From Anaerolineae bacterium (GTDB lineage Bacteria; Chloroflexota; Anaerolineae; Anaerolineales; Villigracilaceae), in contig DQGV01000240.1 in the NCBI GenBank assembly GCA_003524705.1, positions 1 through 16,893 of the forward strand: a DNA stretch of 16,893 nucleotides, written 5' to 3'. A program made the translations under genes and the position numbers. Under the pieces are notes generated by a model. It searched no databases and was not told the DNA's origin. It saw only the letters and a program-made list of their open reading frames with translations. Positions 1 to 6,701 of the stretch are shown here, piece after piece. The first letter of the stretch is position 1. Each line of letters opens with the position of its first letter.

Positions 1-839
1 CCAAGTTTTGATTCCAAATTCGATAATGAAAAACGCGAATTATTCAACGCTTTTTCCAGCGTTTCAACCAATTCTTTCTGTTGTTTCAAAACCAAAGTTG
101 TGTTTTTGATATTCTCAACAATCTTTTCCTGCGCCACACGAGCAGACGATAATTGCTTGAGATTATTTTCTAATTCACTCAAACGTGTTTTGCGAGTTTC
201 TTCTTCCGCAAGTTCAGCATCAATTTCAGCAATACGCCCATCAATGGTATTGACTTCGTTCTCAATTCCTTTTCGCCTTTCGGCAGTTCTCGCTTTATAA
301 GTTTCCCAAATTTCTAAACCAAGGATTGAACTCAAAATTGCTTTTCGGTCACTGGCTTTTTTTTGTGTAAATTGGTCGGCTTTGCCTTGCAAAAAGAAAG
401 AAGCATTGATAAACGTCTCATAATCCAATTGCAAAGTTTGCTCAATACGAGATTGTGTCTCGCGAGTTGTTTTTTCGGTAAGTGGTCTCCACTGACCACT
501 GTTCACTGACAACTGATTACTGTTACTACCGTCCAATACTTGAAACTCCAACACTGTACTTTTATTTCTCGGCAACGTCCTTTGCACACGATACACATTG
601 CCTTCATATTGAAAGGTCAAAACAACTTTCGCTTCTTTCACATCTTGATTCAAATTAATCACATCCACGCCTTTGCCACGTGCCTCACCAAAGAGTGACC
701 ACGTAAAAGCGTCGAGGAGTGATGATTTGCCTGCGCCGTTATGACCAGATATACACGCGAGGTCAAGAAGCGTGAAATCCAAATCTACTGCATCACGATA
801 AGATAAAAATCCAGAAATAGATAAACGAATCGGAATCAT
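1..839 (-). CDS. sbcC: Exonuclease subunit SbcC (N-terminal part, cut by window edge)
   Basis: ATPase subunit of the SbcCD (Rad50/Mre11-like) nuclease, which processes DNA ends and hairpins in the cytoplasm. About 279 residues are visible, read from the reverse complement. They show the ABC-type head: Walker A GHNGAGKS at residues 32-39, the Q-loop segment FFLQGKADQF at about 148-157, then the start of the long coiled coil (from about 180, rich in E, K, L). The coiled-coil hinge, signature motif and Walker B lie beyond the window start. The start ATG is at 837-839; it has no clear Shine-Dalgarno, and a -10 box lies only 8 bp upstream, so the mRNA may be leaderless. sbcD usually precedes sbcC but is not adjacent here: the upstream neighbour is divergent. 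Odd: residues about 105-116, between the conserved DG and W of the head domain, are encoded by a heptamer repeat array and look like an in-frame insertion. Confidence 0.9.
   Translation of the reverse strand, partial: MIPIRLSISGFLSYRDAVDLDFTLLDLACISGHNGAGKSSLLDAFTWSLFGEARGKGVDVINLNQDVKEAKVVLTFQYEGNVYRVQRTLPRNKSTVLEFQVLDGSNSNQLSVNSGQWRPLTEKTTRETQSRIEQTLQLDYETFINASFFLQGKADQFTQKKASDRKAILSSILGLEIWETYKARTAERRKGIENEVNTIDGRIAEIDAELAEEETRKTRLSELENNLKQLSSARVAQEKIVENIKNTTLVLKQQKELVETLEKALNNSRFSLSNLESKL
488..522 (-). repeat. Five tandem CAGTNNN heptamers inside sbcC
   Basis: Read on the minus strand, five consecutive 7-mers each begin with CAGT: CAGTAAT, CAGTTGT, CAGTGAA, CAGTGGT, CAGTGGA. A GACCACT block follows (481-487) and could fold back on the last units. 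The array lies in the sbcC reading frame and encodes a Ser/Asn/Gln-rich stretch. Heptamer arrays of this style are known from cyanobacterial and some other environmental genomes; assignment to that group is by resemblance only. Confidence 0.75.
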
Positions 840-847
840 TTAACTGA

Positions 848-855
848 ATTATAAT
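848..855. promoter_or_regulatory. Palindromic bidirectional -10 element (ATTATAAT)
   Basis: ATTATAAT is its own reverse complement, so it offers a perfect TATAAT -10 box on both strands (plus 850-855; minus 853-848). It lies between the divergent sbcC start (839) and the start at 865, about 8-9 bp from each. Transcripts starting at the usual distance would be leaderless or nearly so in both directions, which fits the absence of Shine-Dalgarno sequences. No good -35 box is seen on either side. Confidence 0.5.
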
Positions 856-864
856 CGAAGCATT

Positions 865-1326
865 ATGCTAGACATCGAACCCTCTAAACGCACACGTCGC
901 CGTATGAGATTACTCGCGGCAATCATTGTCACGATTCCTTGTTATTGCGCAGGTTTTGTTGCACTTTCTTTTGCGCCTGATACACGCACTACACCTACAC
1001 CCACTATCACCATCACAGAAACAGGTACACCCACTACACCTACTGTAAGTGGCACGCCTTCTATTTTGACAGGCACAATTACATTGACACCTACTTTTAC
1101 AGAAACACCCACAACAACGTTAACATCAACAATTACCAATACACCTTTCTTACCAGTTACTTCTACATTCACCTTCACGCCATCTATCACACCATCCATT
1201 ACGCCATCCATTACACCGTCAATCACGCCATCGAATACATTTACACCATCTGTCACGCCGTCCATCACACCGTCATTAACGCCATCCAATTCACCCACAC
1301 CAACCTTGACCCCATTCGGCGGATAA
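865..1326 (+). CDS. Membrane-anchored Thr/Pro-rich low-complexity protein
   Basis: A 153-residue protein with no recognisable catalytic domain. A basic N-terminus (KRTRRRMR, residues 8-15) is followed by a hydrophobic segment at about 16-36 that would act as an uncleaved signal anchor or signal peptide. Residues 40-150 are almost entirely Thr, Pro, Ser and Ile, with an ITPS tetrapeptide repeated from about 107 to 140 and encoded by imperfect 12-bp tandem repeats (about 1183-1290). Such regions form extended, often glycosylated stalks outside the cell and are common in Chloroflexota exported proteins. Here the stalk carries nothing: it ends in FGG. The stop is 5 bp before the first M42 peptidase gene, so co-transcription with the peptidase cluster is likely. 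No Shine-Dalgarno is seen; the -10 box at 850-855 suggests a leaderless mRNA. An antisense open frame over this gene is a by-product of the repeats. Confidence 0.7.
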   Translation: MLDIEPSKRTRRRMRLLAAIIVTIPCYCAGFVALSFAPDTRTTPTPTITITETGTPTTPTVSGTPSILTGTITLTPTFTETPTTTLTSTITNTPFLPVTSTFTFTPSITPSITPSITPSITPSNTFTPSVTPSITPSLTPSNSPTPTLTPFGG

Positions 1327-1331
1327 GATAT

Positions 1332-2405
1332 ATGAGCGACATCACCCCATTTCTAAAATCCTTAATTTCATTAGCAGGCTTATCAGGATTTGAAGCCCCC
1401 GTTGGAAAATTAATTAAAGAACAATGGACTCCATTGGTTGACGAAGTCAGTGAAAGTAAACTCGGTTCAATTCATGGACGCAAAACTGCTACGCTAAAGG
1501 GAAACATTCGCCAAGCCCCATCTGTTTTGATTGCCACCCACATGGATGCGATTGGATTAATGGTTTCACGCATTGTGGATGAATTTTTATACGTCACCAA
1601 CATCGGCGGCATTGATTCGCGTGTTTTACCCGGTACACCTGTCACAGTCCATGCTTCGGGCACAAACGAAGATTTATATGGCGTGATTGTGATGCCACCA
1701 AGCAATTTAATCCCAGATGGTGAAGGCGGCGGAGTTGTTCCATTAAAGTATTTGATGATAGACATGGGTTTAACTTCTAAAGAAGTTGCCCAAAAAGTTA
1801 AAGTTGGTGACAGAGTTTCGTTTGCAACTGAACCTGTCGAAATGTCGGGCGGATATTTAAGCGGGCACACTTTAGATAATCGCGCATCAGTTGCGGCACT
1901 GACTGTTTGTTTAGAAGAATTACAAAATAAAAAACATAGTTGGGATGTGTGGGCAGTTGCCACTGTGCAAGAAGAAACGGTTTTTGGTGGTTCATATACA
2001 TCTACATATCAAATCCGCCCTACAGTTGCAGTTGCAGTAGATATGACCTTCGGAAAAGGTACTGGTTCTAGCGGATACCAAACTTTCCATTTAGGCAAAG
2101 GTATCACTTTGGGAATTGGTCCAAGCGTGACGCCGTATTTATATAAACGCTTCAAAGAAGTTGCAGAAAAAATCGAAATCCCTGTACATGATGATTTAAT
2201 GCCCGAATATTCATCTACCGATGCGGATGCGATGCAATTAACGGCTGAAGGCATACCTTCCATGGTATTGAGCATTCCGCAAAGATACATGCACACGGCG
2301 GTTGAATTAGTCGCCATGAAAGATATTCAACGCGCAGGCAGGTTATTAGCAGAATTTATCGCTTCACTTGAAACAGATTTTATGGAAAAAATATCTTGGG
2401 AATAA
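1332..2405 (+). CDS. M42 family metallopeptidase, paralogue A (divergent)
   Basis: A 357-residue cytoplasmic aminopeptidase of family M42 (glutamyl aminopeptidase/TET/FrvX/YsdC group), usual length 330-360. These enzymes remove N-terminal residues from short peptides using two metal ions and form dodecameric shells. Expected positions are present: His70 and Asp72 in THMDAIG, Asp182 in LDNRAS, Glu214-Glu215 in VQEETVFGG, Asp237 in VAVDMTFG and His321 in RYMHTAVE. The gene departs from its two neighbours at several motif positions: HMDA instead of HMDE, DNR instead of DDR, and FGG instead of the (L/R)(K/R)GA step after the Glu pair. It is therefore a distinct subfamily rather than a recent duplicate. 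It follows the Thr/Pro-rich gene by 5 bp and is separated from paralogue B by a palindromic repeat (2411-2471). Confidence 0.9.
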   Translation: MSDITPFLKSLISLAGLSGFEAPVGKLIKEQWTPLVDEVSESKLGSIHGRKTATLKGNIRQAPSVLIATHMDAIGLMVSRIVDEFLYVTNIGGIDSRVLPGTPVTVHASGTNEDLYGVIVMPPSNLIPDGEGGGVVPLKYLMIDMGLTSKEVAQKVKVGDRVSFATEPVEMSGGYLSGHTLDNRASVAALTVCLEELQNKKHSWDVWAVATVQEETVFGGSYTSTYQIRPTVAVAVDMTFGKGTGSSGYQTFHLGKGITLGIGPSVTPYLYKRFKEVAEKIEIPVHDDLMPEYSSTDADAMQLTAEGIPSMVLSIPQRYMHTAVELVAMKDIQRAGRLLAEFIASLETDFMEKISWE

Positions 2406-2410
2406 AGGCA

Positions 2411-2471
2411 AGCCACAGAGCGCACAGAGACCTCTGGGAAAACCTCTGTGAACTCTGTGTTCTCTGTGGCT
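2411..2471. repeat. CACAGAG-type palindromic repeat, copy 1
   Basis: Inverted arms AGCCACAGAG (2411-2420) and CTCTGTGGCT (2462-2471) enclose further CACAGAG/CTCTGTG units spaced about 9 bp apart, so nearly all of the intergenic gap can fold into one hairpin. A run of six T (about 2474-2479) follows, giving the outline of an intrinsic terminator or attenuator inside the peptidase operon. A related copy lies at 11327-11397. The element ends 8 bp before the next ATG, leaving no room for a normal Shine-Dalgarno. Confidence 0.8.
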
Positions 2472-2479
2472 AATTTTTT

Positions 2480-3526
2480 ATGTTAACTATTGGTAAACCA
2501 CAACTCGACCTGCTCGAAAAACTATGTAACGCCATGTCCGTCTCTGGGGAAGAAGGCGAAGTGCGTCGTATTGTCTTGGAAGAAGTCAAGCCATATGCAG
2601 ACGAAGTCAAAGTAGATGCGCTTGGCAGTGTTTTGGTTACAAAGAAAAGCACAAGCAAAAAACCTTTGCGCGTTTTACTCGATGCCCACATGGACGAAGT
2701 CGGTTTTATGATTGTCGCTGATGACGGAGATGGTTTTTATCAATTCCAAACGGTTGGCGGAATTGATGAACGCCATTTAGTTGGCAAACAAGTCATCGTT
2801 GGTAAAGACCATACGATTGGTGTCATCGGTGCAAAACCAATTCACTTAACCACTTCTGATGAACGTAAACATACGATTGATGTTGATTCCATGCGCATTG
2901 ATTTAGGTCCAGAGGGCAAAGCCAAAGTTGGAGACCGTGCCACTTTCGCTACAAAATTCAAACGCGTTGGCAATTCCATCATGTCAAAATCTATTGACGA
3001 TAGAATCGGCGTGGTCACATTAATTGAATTACTAAAAAACGCGCCGAAGAATATTGAATTATGTTTATCATTTAGTGTACAAGAAGAAATTGGTTTGCGT
3101 GGCGCAACTGTGGCTGGATATTATTTCAATCCAGACCTTGCTATTGCAGTTGATTCAACTCCCGCACGAGATTTACCAGATTATGAAGGCAGAGAAAATT
3201 TTACCTACAATACAAAATTAGGGTTAGGTCCTGCCATTTATATGGCAAACTCTTCTGCAATTGACCACCCAAGCCTTGTAAAATTTTTAGAAGAAACTGC
3301 CATCAAAAATAAAATTCAATATCAATTACGTCAGCCGGGCGGTGGTGGAACAGATGCAGGTGCAATTCAAGGTGCGCGTGGTGGCATCCCTGTCGTTTCA
3401 GTTTCTGTGCCGCATCGTTATACTCACTCGCCCATTAGCATCTCCCGCATTGATGATTGGAAGAACACTTTGAATTTATTGCATGTCGCATTAAAAAATA
3501 TAAATCGTGATGTATTGAAAAGATAA
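2480..3526 (+). CDS. M42 family metallopeptidase, paralogue B
   Basis: A 348-residue M42 aminopeptidase with canonical motifs: His70 and Asp72 in AHMDEVGF, Asp173 in SIDDRIGV, Glu202-Glu203 in VQEEIGLRGA, Asp225 in AVDSTPARD and His316 in RYTHSP. The segment GGGGTDAGA (287-295), typical of the family near the C-terminal half, is also present. It should act in the cytoplasm as a metal-dependent aminopeptidase on oligopeptides, probably as a large oligomer; substrate preference cannot be read from sequence. The ATG at 2480 is preceded by the hairpin and T-run of the palindromic repeat and has no Shine-Dalgarno; no better start lies downstream, because residues 1-20 align with family N-termini. 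The next gene begins 1 bp after its stop, so translation is probably coupled. Confidence 0.93.
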   Translation: MLTIGKPQLDLLEKLCNAMSVSGEEGEVRRIVLEEVKPYADEVKVDALGSVLVTKKSTSKKPLRVLLDAHMDEVGFMIVADDGDGFYQFQTVGGIDERHLVGKQVIVGKDHTIGVIGAKPIHLTTSDERKHTIDVDSMRIDLGPEGKAKVGDRATFATKFKRVGNSIMSKSIDDRIGVVTLIELLKNAPKNIELCLSFSVQEEIGLRGATVAGYYFNPDLAIAVDSTPARDLPDYEGRENFTYNTKLGLGPAIYMANSSAIDHPSLVKFLEETAIKNKIQYQLRQPGGGGTDAGAIQGARGGIPVVSVSVPHRYTHSPISISRIDDWKNTLNLLHVALKNINRDVLKR

Positions 3527-3527
3527 T

Positions 3528-4235
3528 ATGAACGGATATATTGCATTATTAGGTTCTGGTGAATATTTATCTGTGATGGATGAAGTGGATAAATTTTTGC
3601 TTGCCAATTGCGGCGCAAAAGATAGAAAACCACGAGTGGTTTGTTTACCAACTGCGGCTGGTCAAGAAGGCGATACAAGTGTGAAACGTTGGATGAAGAT
3701 GGGCATTGACCATTTCACCCGCCTCGGCGCTGACGTGACAACTGTTCCTGTTACAGACGCAGAATCTGCGTCCATGCAGAGTCATGCCTCCACTGTGGAA
3801 GAAGCGGATTTTGTCTATTTTTCAGGCGGGAATCCTTTGTATCTTTATGAAACCATGAAAGATAGCTTGGTGTGGAAATCTGCCATGAAAGTTTTTGAAC
3901 GCGGTGGCGTGTATGCGGGTTGTTCAGCAGGTGCAATGATATTAGGAAAAGAAATGCCAAACTTTCGCAGGTTGGGGTTAAATTCTGTGCCTGCATTTGA
4001 TTTTGTTCCTGCTGTTATCATTCCACATTTTGATGCAACGCCGATGTTTTTCAAACCGATTATCAGTGCGGCACGCATGCGTTTGAAAGAAAATGATTTG
4101 ATGATTGGTATTGATGAAAACACAGCGATGGTTGGCAGAAATAGTGAATGGACTGTGATGGGCAAAGCAAGCGTACATGTGTTTACAAAAAATGAAAGCA
4201 AGAGTTATGCCGTTGGAGAAAAGTTTAATCTATGA
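3528..4235 (+). CDS. S51-family serine peptidase (peptidase E/cyanophycinase-like)
   Basis: A 235-residue protein of peptidase family S51, a class I glutamine amidotransferase-like fold with a serine nucleophile. Known members cleave Asp-Xaa dipeptides (peptidase E) or cyanophycin. Visible marks are YFSGGNPLYL (97-106), the nucleophile elbow GCSAGAMILG with Ser133, a candidate catalytic His167 in IPHFDA, and GIDENTA (194-200) with Glu197, the usual C-terminal family motif. The length matches peptidase E (about 230) better than full cyanophycinases (about 270 or more). No signal peptide is seen, so it is cytoplasmic. It sits between two M42 genes, 1 bp after the first and overlapping the next by ATGA, which points to a shared role in finishing peptide breakdown. 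Whether it takes aspartyl dipeptides, beta-aspartyl dipeptides or something else is open. Confidence 0.82.
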   Translation: MNGYIALLGSGEYLSVMDEVDKFLLANCGAKDRKPRVVCLPTAAGQEGDTSVKRWMKMGIDHFTRLGADVTTVPVTDAESASMQSHASTVEEADFVYFSGGNPLYLYETMKDSLVWKSAMKVFERGGVYAGCSAGAMILGKEMPNFRRLGLNSVPAFDFVPAVIIPHFDATPMFFKPIISAARMRLKENDLMIGIDENTAMVGRNSEWTVMGKASVHVFTKNESKSYAVGEKFNL

Positions 4236-5233
4236 AACAACTTCTAAAAACACTTACAGAAACATTCGGACCTTCTGGTTATGAAGATGAAGTGCGAAAA
4301 GTGATTGCTAAAGAAATAAAATCTTTAGCAGATGAAATGAGTGTAGATGCACTTGGAAATTTAATTGCTCGCATAAAGCCAGCAAAAAATTCTAAGAATC
4401 CGAAAAAAATTATGCTCGCCGCACACATGGATGAAATTGGTGTGATTGCCAGCCATATTGATAAAAATGGATTTGTGCGTTTTACCAATGTCGGCGGTAC
4501 ATTTGGCAGATACACTCTCGGCGCGCGTGTACGATTTACAAATGGCGTAACTGGTGTTGTTGGCTATGACAGACTCGAAAATATTGATTCGGTTTTGCCG
4601 ATTAATAAAATGTATATTGATGTGGGTGCAACCAGTAAAAACGATTGCCCTGTAAAAGTCGGTGACTTTGGCGCGTTTGAACGTTCGTTTATTGAAATGG
4701 GAAATCGCTGGGTTGCTAAATCAATGGATGATAGAAGTGGCGTAGTGGTTTTGATTGAAACCATGCGTGCTATTAAATCATCTCCACATGATTTATATTT
4801 TGCATTTACAACGCAAGAAGAAGTGAGTTTGAAAGGTGCAAAATCTGCCGCGTATAGCATTGACCCTGATATCGGCATTGCAGTAGATGTGACTGCAACT
4901 GGTGACACGCCTGCTTCGATAAAAATGGCAATGGAAATAGGCAAAGGTCCATGTATCAAAATTAAAGATGCAGGCATGCTTTCTGACCCGCGTGTGATTG
5001 ATTGGATGATTCAAACGGCTGAGAAATCGAAAATCCCCTATCAACGAGAAGTTTTGTTAGGCGGCACTACTGATGCCAGTGTGATTCAGATCTCACGCGC
5101 TGGTGTGATGGCTGGCGCAATCTCTATTCCATGCAGATATGTTCATTCCGCTTCTGAAATGATAGATATAGATGATTTGAAAAATTCAATCAAGTTGTTG
5201 ACAGCCATGTTGACGAAAGGATTAAATTTTTAA
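4232..5233 (+). CDS. M42 family metallopeptidase, paralogue C
   Basis: A 333-residue M42 aminopeptidase. Catalytic and metal positions are intact: His65 and Asp67 in AHMDEIGV, Asp166 in SMDDRSGV, Glu196-Glu197 in TQEEVSLKGA, Asp219 in AVDVTATGD and His305 in RYVHSASE. LGGTTDAS (276-283) is the family's Gly/Thr-rich segment. It resembles standard M42 members more than paralogue A does. The ATG overlaps the stop of the S51 gene (ATGA), a strong sign of translational coupling. The following gene starts 1 bp after its stop. Together with the two other M42 genes it could build a mixed-specificity peptidase complex, as proposed for archaeal TET enzymes; that is inference. Confidence 0.93.
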   Translation: MKQLLKTLTETFGPSGYEDEVRKVIAKEIKSLADEMSVDALGNLIARIKPAKNSKNPKKIMLAAHMDEIGVIASHIDKNGFVRFTNVGGTFGRYTLGARVRFTNGVTGVVGYDRLENIDSVLPINKMYIDVGATSKNDCPVKVGDFGAFERSFIEMGNRWVAKSMDDRSGVVVLIETMRAIKSSPHDLYFAFTTQEEVSLKGAKSAAYSIDPDIGIAVDVTATGDTPASIKMAMEIGKGPCIKIKDAGMLSDPRVIDWMIQTAEKSKIPYQREVLLGGTTDASVIQISRAGVMAGAISIPCRYVHSASEMIDIDDLKNSIKLLTAMLTKGLNF

Positions 5234-5234
5234 T

Positions 5235-5705
5235 ATGGGCGATTACAATCGTTCGACTAAAAAAATTAAGTTTGAAGAAATCACACCGGATGTAATGCAA
5301 GCGATTCAAAAATATATTGAATTGCATAATTTAGGTGATATTCTTAGCAATGTTTCACATTGTGTTATCTCTACTTCAGACAAAATCAAAAAAGGTTTAT
5401 TTGGCGGACCTGGTCCTAATTTGTTGGTGCAAACTGTAATTCTGACCGATCGCTGGTTAATTTTGGCAGACCGCGTTGACCAAAATGCAATTTATATTAA
5501 GTCTATGCAATTGGCAGATATTGTCGTTACAGATTATCAGCAAACCGCATTTCATGGCGTCATCCCTGACAGTGGTCTGAATCTTGTAGGCAAGTTCACT
5601 GACGCTAGTGAGCAAGGAACGATGTTTATGCCACTTGGTGAGGATGAAGCAGGTGATGAATTCAAAGAAGCAGTTATCAAGTCAGTTCAAGAAGCGAAAA
5701 AATAA
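5235..5705 (+). CDS. Small conserved protein, possible PH-like domain
   Basis: A 156-residue soluble protein that I do not recognise with confidence. After a helical N-terminus (about 15-48) comes a run of predicted beta-strands: LLVQTVILTDRWLILADR (63-80), an AIYIKSMQLADIVVTDY stretch (85-101) and a GLNLVGKF strand (114-121), closing with an acidic amphipathic helix (about 140-154). A helix plus strands in which a hydrophobic strand ends in a basic or acidic turn recalls bacterial PH-like (YokE-type) domains; this is a fold impression, not an identification. It is the last gene of the peptidase run, 1 bp after M42 paralogue C, and its stop lies directly before the bidirectional terminator. 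A role linked to the peptidases is possible from position only. Confidence 0.75.
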   Translation: MGDYNRSTKKIKFEEITPDVMQAIQKYIELHNLGDILSNVSHCVISTSDKIKKGLFGGPGPNLLVQTVILTDRWLILADRVDQNAIYIKSMQLADIVVTDYQQTAFHGVIPDSGLNLVGKFTDASEQGTMFMPLGEDEAGDEFKEAVIKSVQEAKK

Positions 5706-5744
5706 AAAAGAACTCGGAAGTTTTGAAACTTCCGAGTTCTTTTT
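5705..5744. terminator. Bidirectional intrinsic terminator
   Basis: A perfect 19-bp inverted repeat (5705-5723 and 5726-5744) around a 2-base gap, with A-rich and T-rich ends, so a U-tract follows the GC core on both strands. It sits exactly between convergent genes: the last gene of the peptidase run (stop at 5703-5705) and the small membrane protein that ends at 5750. It should stop transcription from both sides. Confidence 0.93.
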
Positions 5745-5749
5745 ATCCA

Positions 5750-6019
5750 TTATTTTGAATCTTCTTTCTTCGGCATGAAAGACATGAGAATCGCCGCACC
5801 TGCACCGAGTGCAAATGTACCCATGGAGCCAGGGCTGGAGTAATTCGTCAGCCCGACGAGTAAAGCGAAGAAGCCAACTGCCAATGCGATTTGAACTTGC
5901 CAAGCCGCATTTTTATAAGCATCCATTGTGAAGCGACCAAGCGCAAAGCCTAACACAATAAAACCGAGTGCCCGAATCACGAAACCAACGACGGATAGTA
6001 CTTGTTGAAAATCTTCCAT
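5750..6019 (-). CDS. Small integral membrane protein, unknown
   Basis: An 89-residue hydrophobic protein with two or three membrane segments (about 8-29, 40-58 and 65-82), a short basic loop GRFTMDAYK (28-36) between the first two, and a charged tail KKEDSK. No known family is recognised. The start is well supported: AAAGGAG stands about 7 bases before the ATG. It lies 21 bp downstream of the DUF456 membrane protein gene on the same strand and ends at the shared bidirectional terminator, so the two are very likely co-transcribed. Confidence 0.8.
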   Translation of the reverse strand: MEDFQQVLSVVGFVIRALGFIVLGFALGRFTMDAYKNAAWQVQIALAVGFFALLVGLTNYSSPGSMGTFALGAGAAILMSFMPKKEDSK

Positions 6020-6040
6020 TTTGAATCTCCTTTTGTTTGA

Positions 6041-6562
6041 TTATAACCAAGCCCACAAAATCCAGAACACAATCATCACGATACCTAGACCAATTTTTGC
6101 GGCTACAGACCAACCCCAGCCAGTCATCCAGGCTTTGGTGTTGGCAAAGGCTTGTGCCTTATCTCTGAGGCGGCGCCACTCTGCAAAGTATAGTCCAGCC
6201 GGTGCCGCTAACATGCCGGCAATTGGAGTCATTACCAAACTAACGCCAACACCTGCAATGAATGCCCAAATGATGGAACTCCACGGCACATTTTTATCGC
6301 GTACATGTTTGGCGATGATGATGTTATCTCCTATGTTACCGCCAATCATCAAGATGGTGATAAGCACAAACAATAACCAATCTACCCAAGTCATTGCGCC
6401 TATGGAGGCTTGGACGACAGCATAAATTAATGTGCCAATCCACATGACAGTTAAGCCGGGGAAAATGGGTATCAATAATCCAAGTAAACCAAAAACTAGC
6501 AAGGTTAAGACGACAACTTGTAAAATTGTTTGAGCAAATAATTCGAGTGTTTCTGGATCCAT
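6041..6562 (-). CDS. DUF456 family membrane protein
   Basis: A 173-residue integral membrane protein matching the DUF456 pattern. The N-terminal membrane pair contains the Pro/Gly-rich segment GLLGLLIPIFPGLTVMW (residues about 25-41), then a second segment around 61-80, a GGNIGDN motif (74-80), a long Gly/Ala-rich hydrophobic region (about 98-128) ending in a basic patch AEWRRLRDK, and a final membrane segment (150-172). The family's biochemical role is not established. GGAGA stands 6 bases before the ATG. It is the second gene after serS on the minus strand, with a palindromic repeat in the gap, and is followed closely by the small membrane protein. Confidence 0.85.
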   Translation of the reverse strand: MDPETLELFAQTILQVVVLTLLVFGLLGLLIPIFPGLTVMWIGTLIYAVVQASIGAMTWVDWLLFVLITILMIGGNIGDNIIIAKHVRDKNVPWSSIIWAFIAGVGVSLVMTPIAGMLAAPAGLYFAEWRRLRDKAQAFANTKAWMTGWGWSVAAKIGLGIVMIVFWILWAWL

Positions 6563-6650
6563 TTATTCTCCATATGCTTGGTCGAGACGCAAGCGGTCGA
6601 AATCAACAATTTCCAAAAGTAATTTTGTTATAAAAATTTCTTTATTTACT

Positions 6651-6698
6651 GGTGGTTTCGATACGACACTCGCTTCGCTCGTATCTACTCAACCACTG
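6651..6698. repeat. Palindromic repeat of the GGTTGAGTAG...ATCGAAACC type
   Basis: On the minus strand the element begins CAGTGGTTGAGTAG and ends ATCGAAACCACC, with GATACGAGCGAAGCG in the middle. Outer arms GTGGTT/AACCAC and inner arms GATACGA/TCGTATC are complementary. I recognise this as a dispersed intergenic repeat found in many unrelated bacterial genomes. It lies 3 bp after the serS stop and may act as a 3' hairpin. A possible degraded second element of similar style (GGTCGAGACGCAAGCGGTCG) is at about 6581-6600. Confidence 0.7.
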
Positions 6699-6701
6699 AC
6701 T

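Noticed and set aside
488..522. The CAGTNNN heptamers as a CRISPR array
   Set aside because: The units are 7 bp, directly adjacent and without spacers, and lie inside a coding sequence.
942..1298. Minus-strand open frame of 118 residues made of DGV-type repeats
   Set aside because: It is the antisense of the ITPS/Thr-Pro repeat of the plus-strand gene; the repetitive DNA keeps several frames open.
6021..6425. Plus-strand open frame opposite the DUF456 gene
   Set aside because: The DUF456 protein on the minus strand has family motifs and a Shine-Dalgarno; the plus frame has neither and no recognisable protein character.
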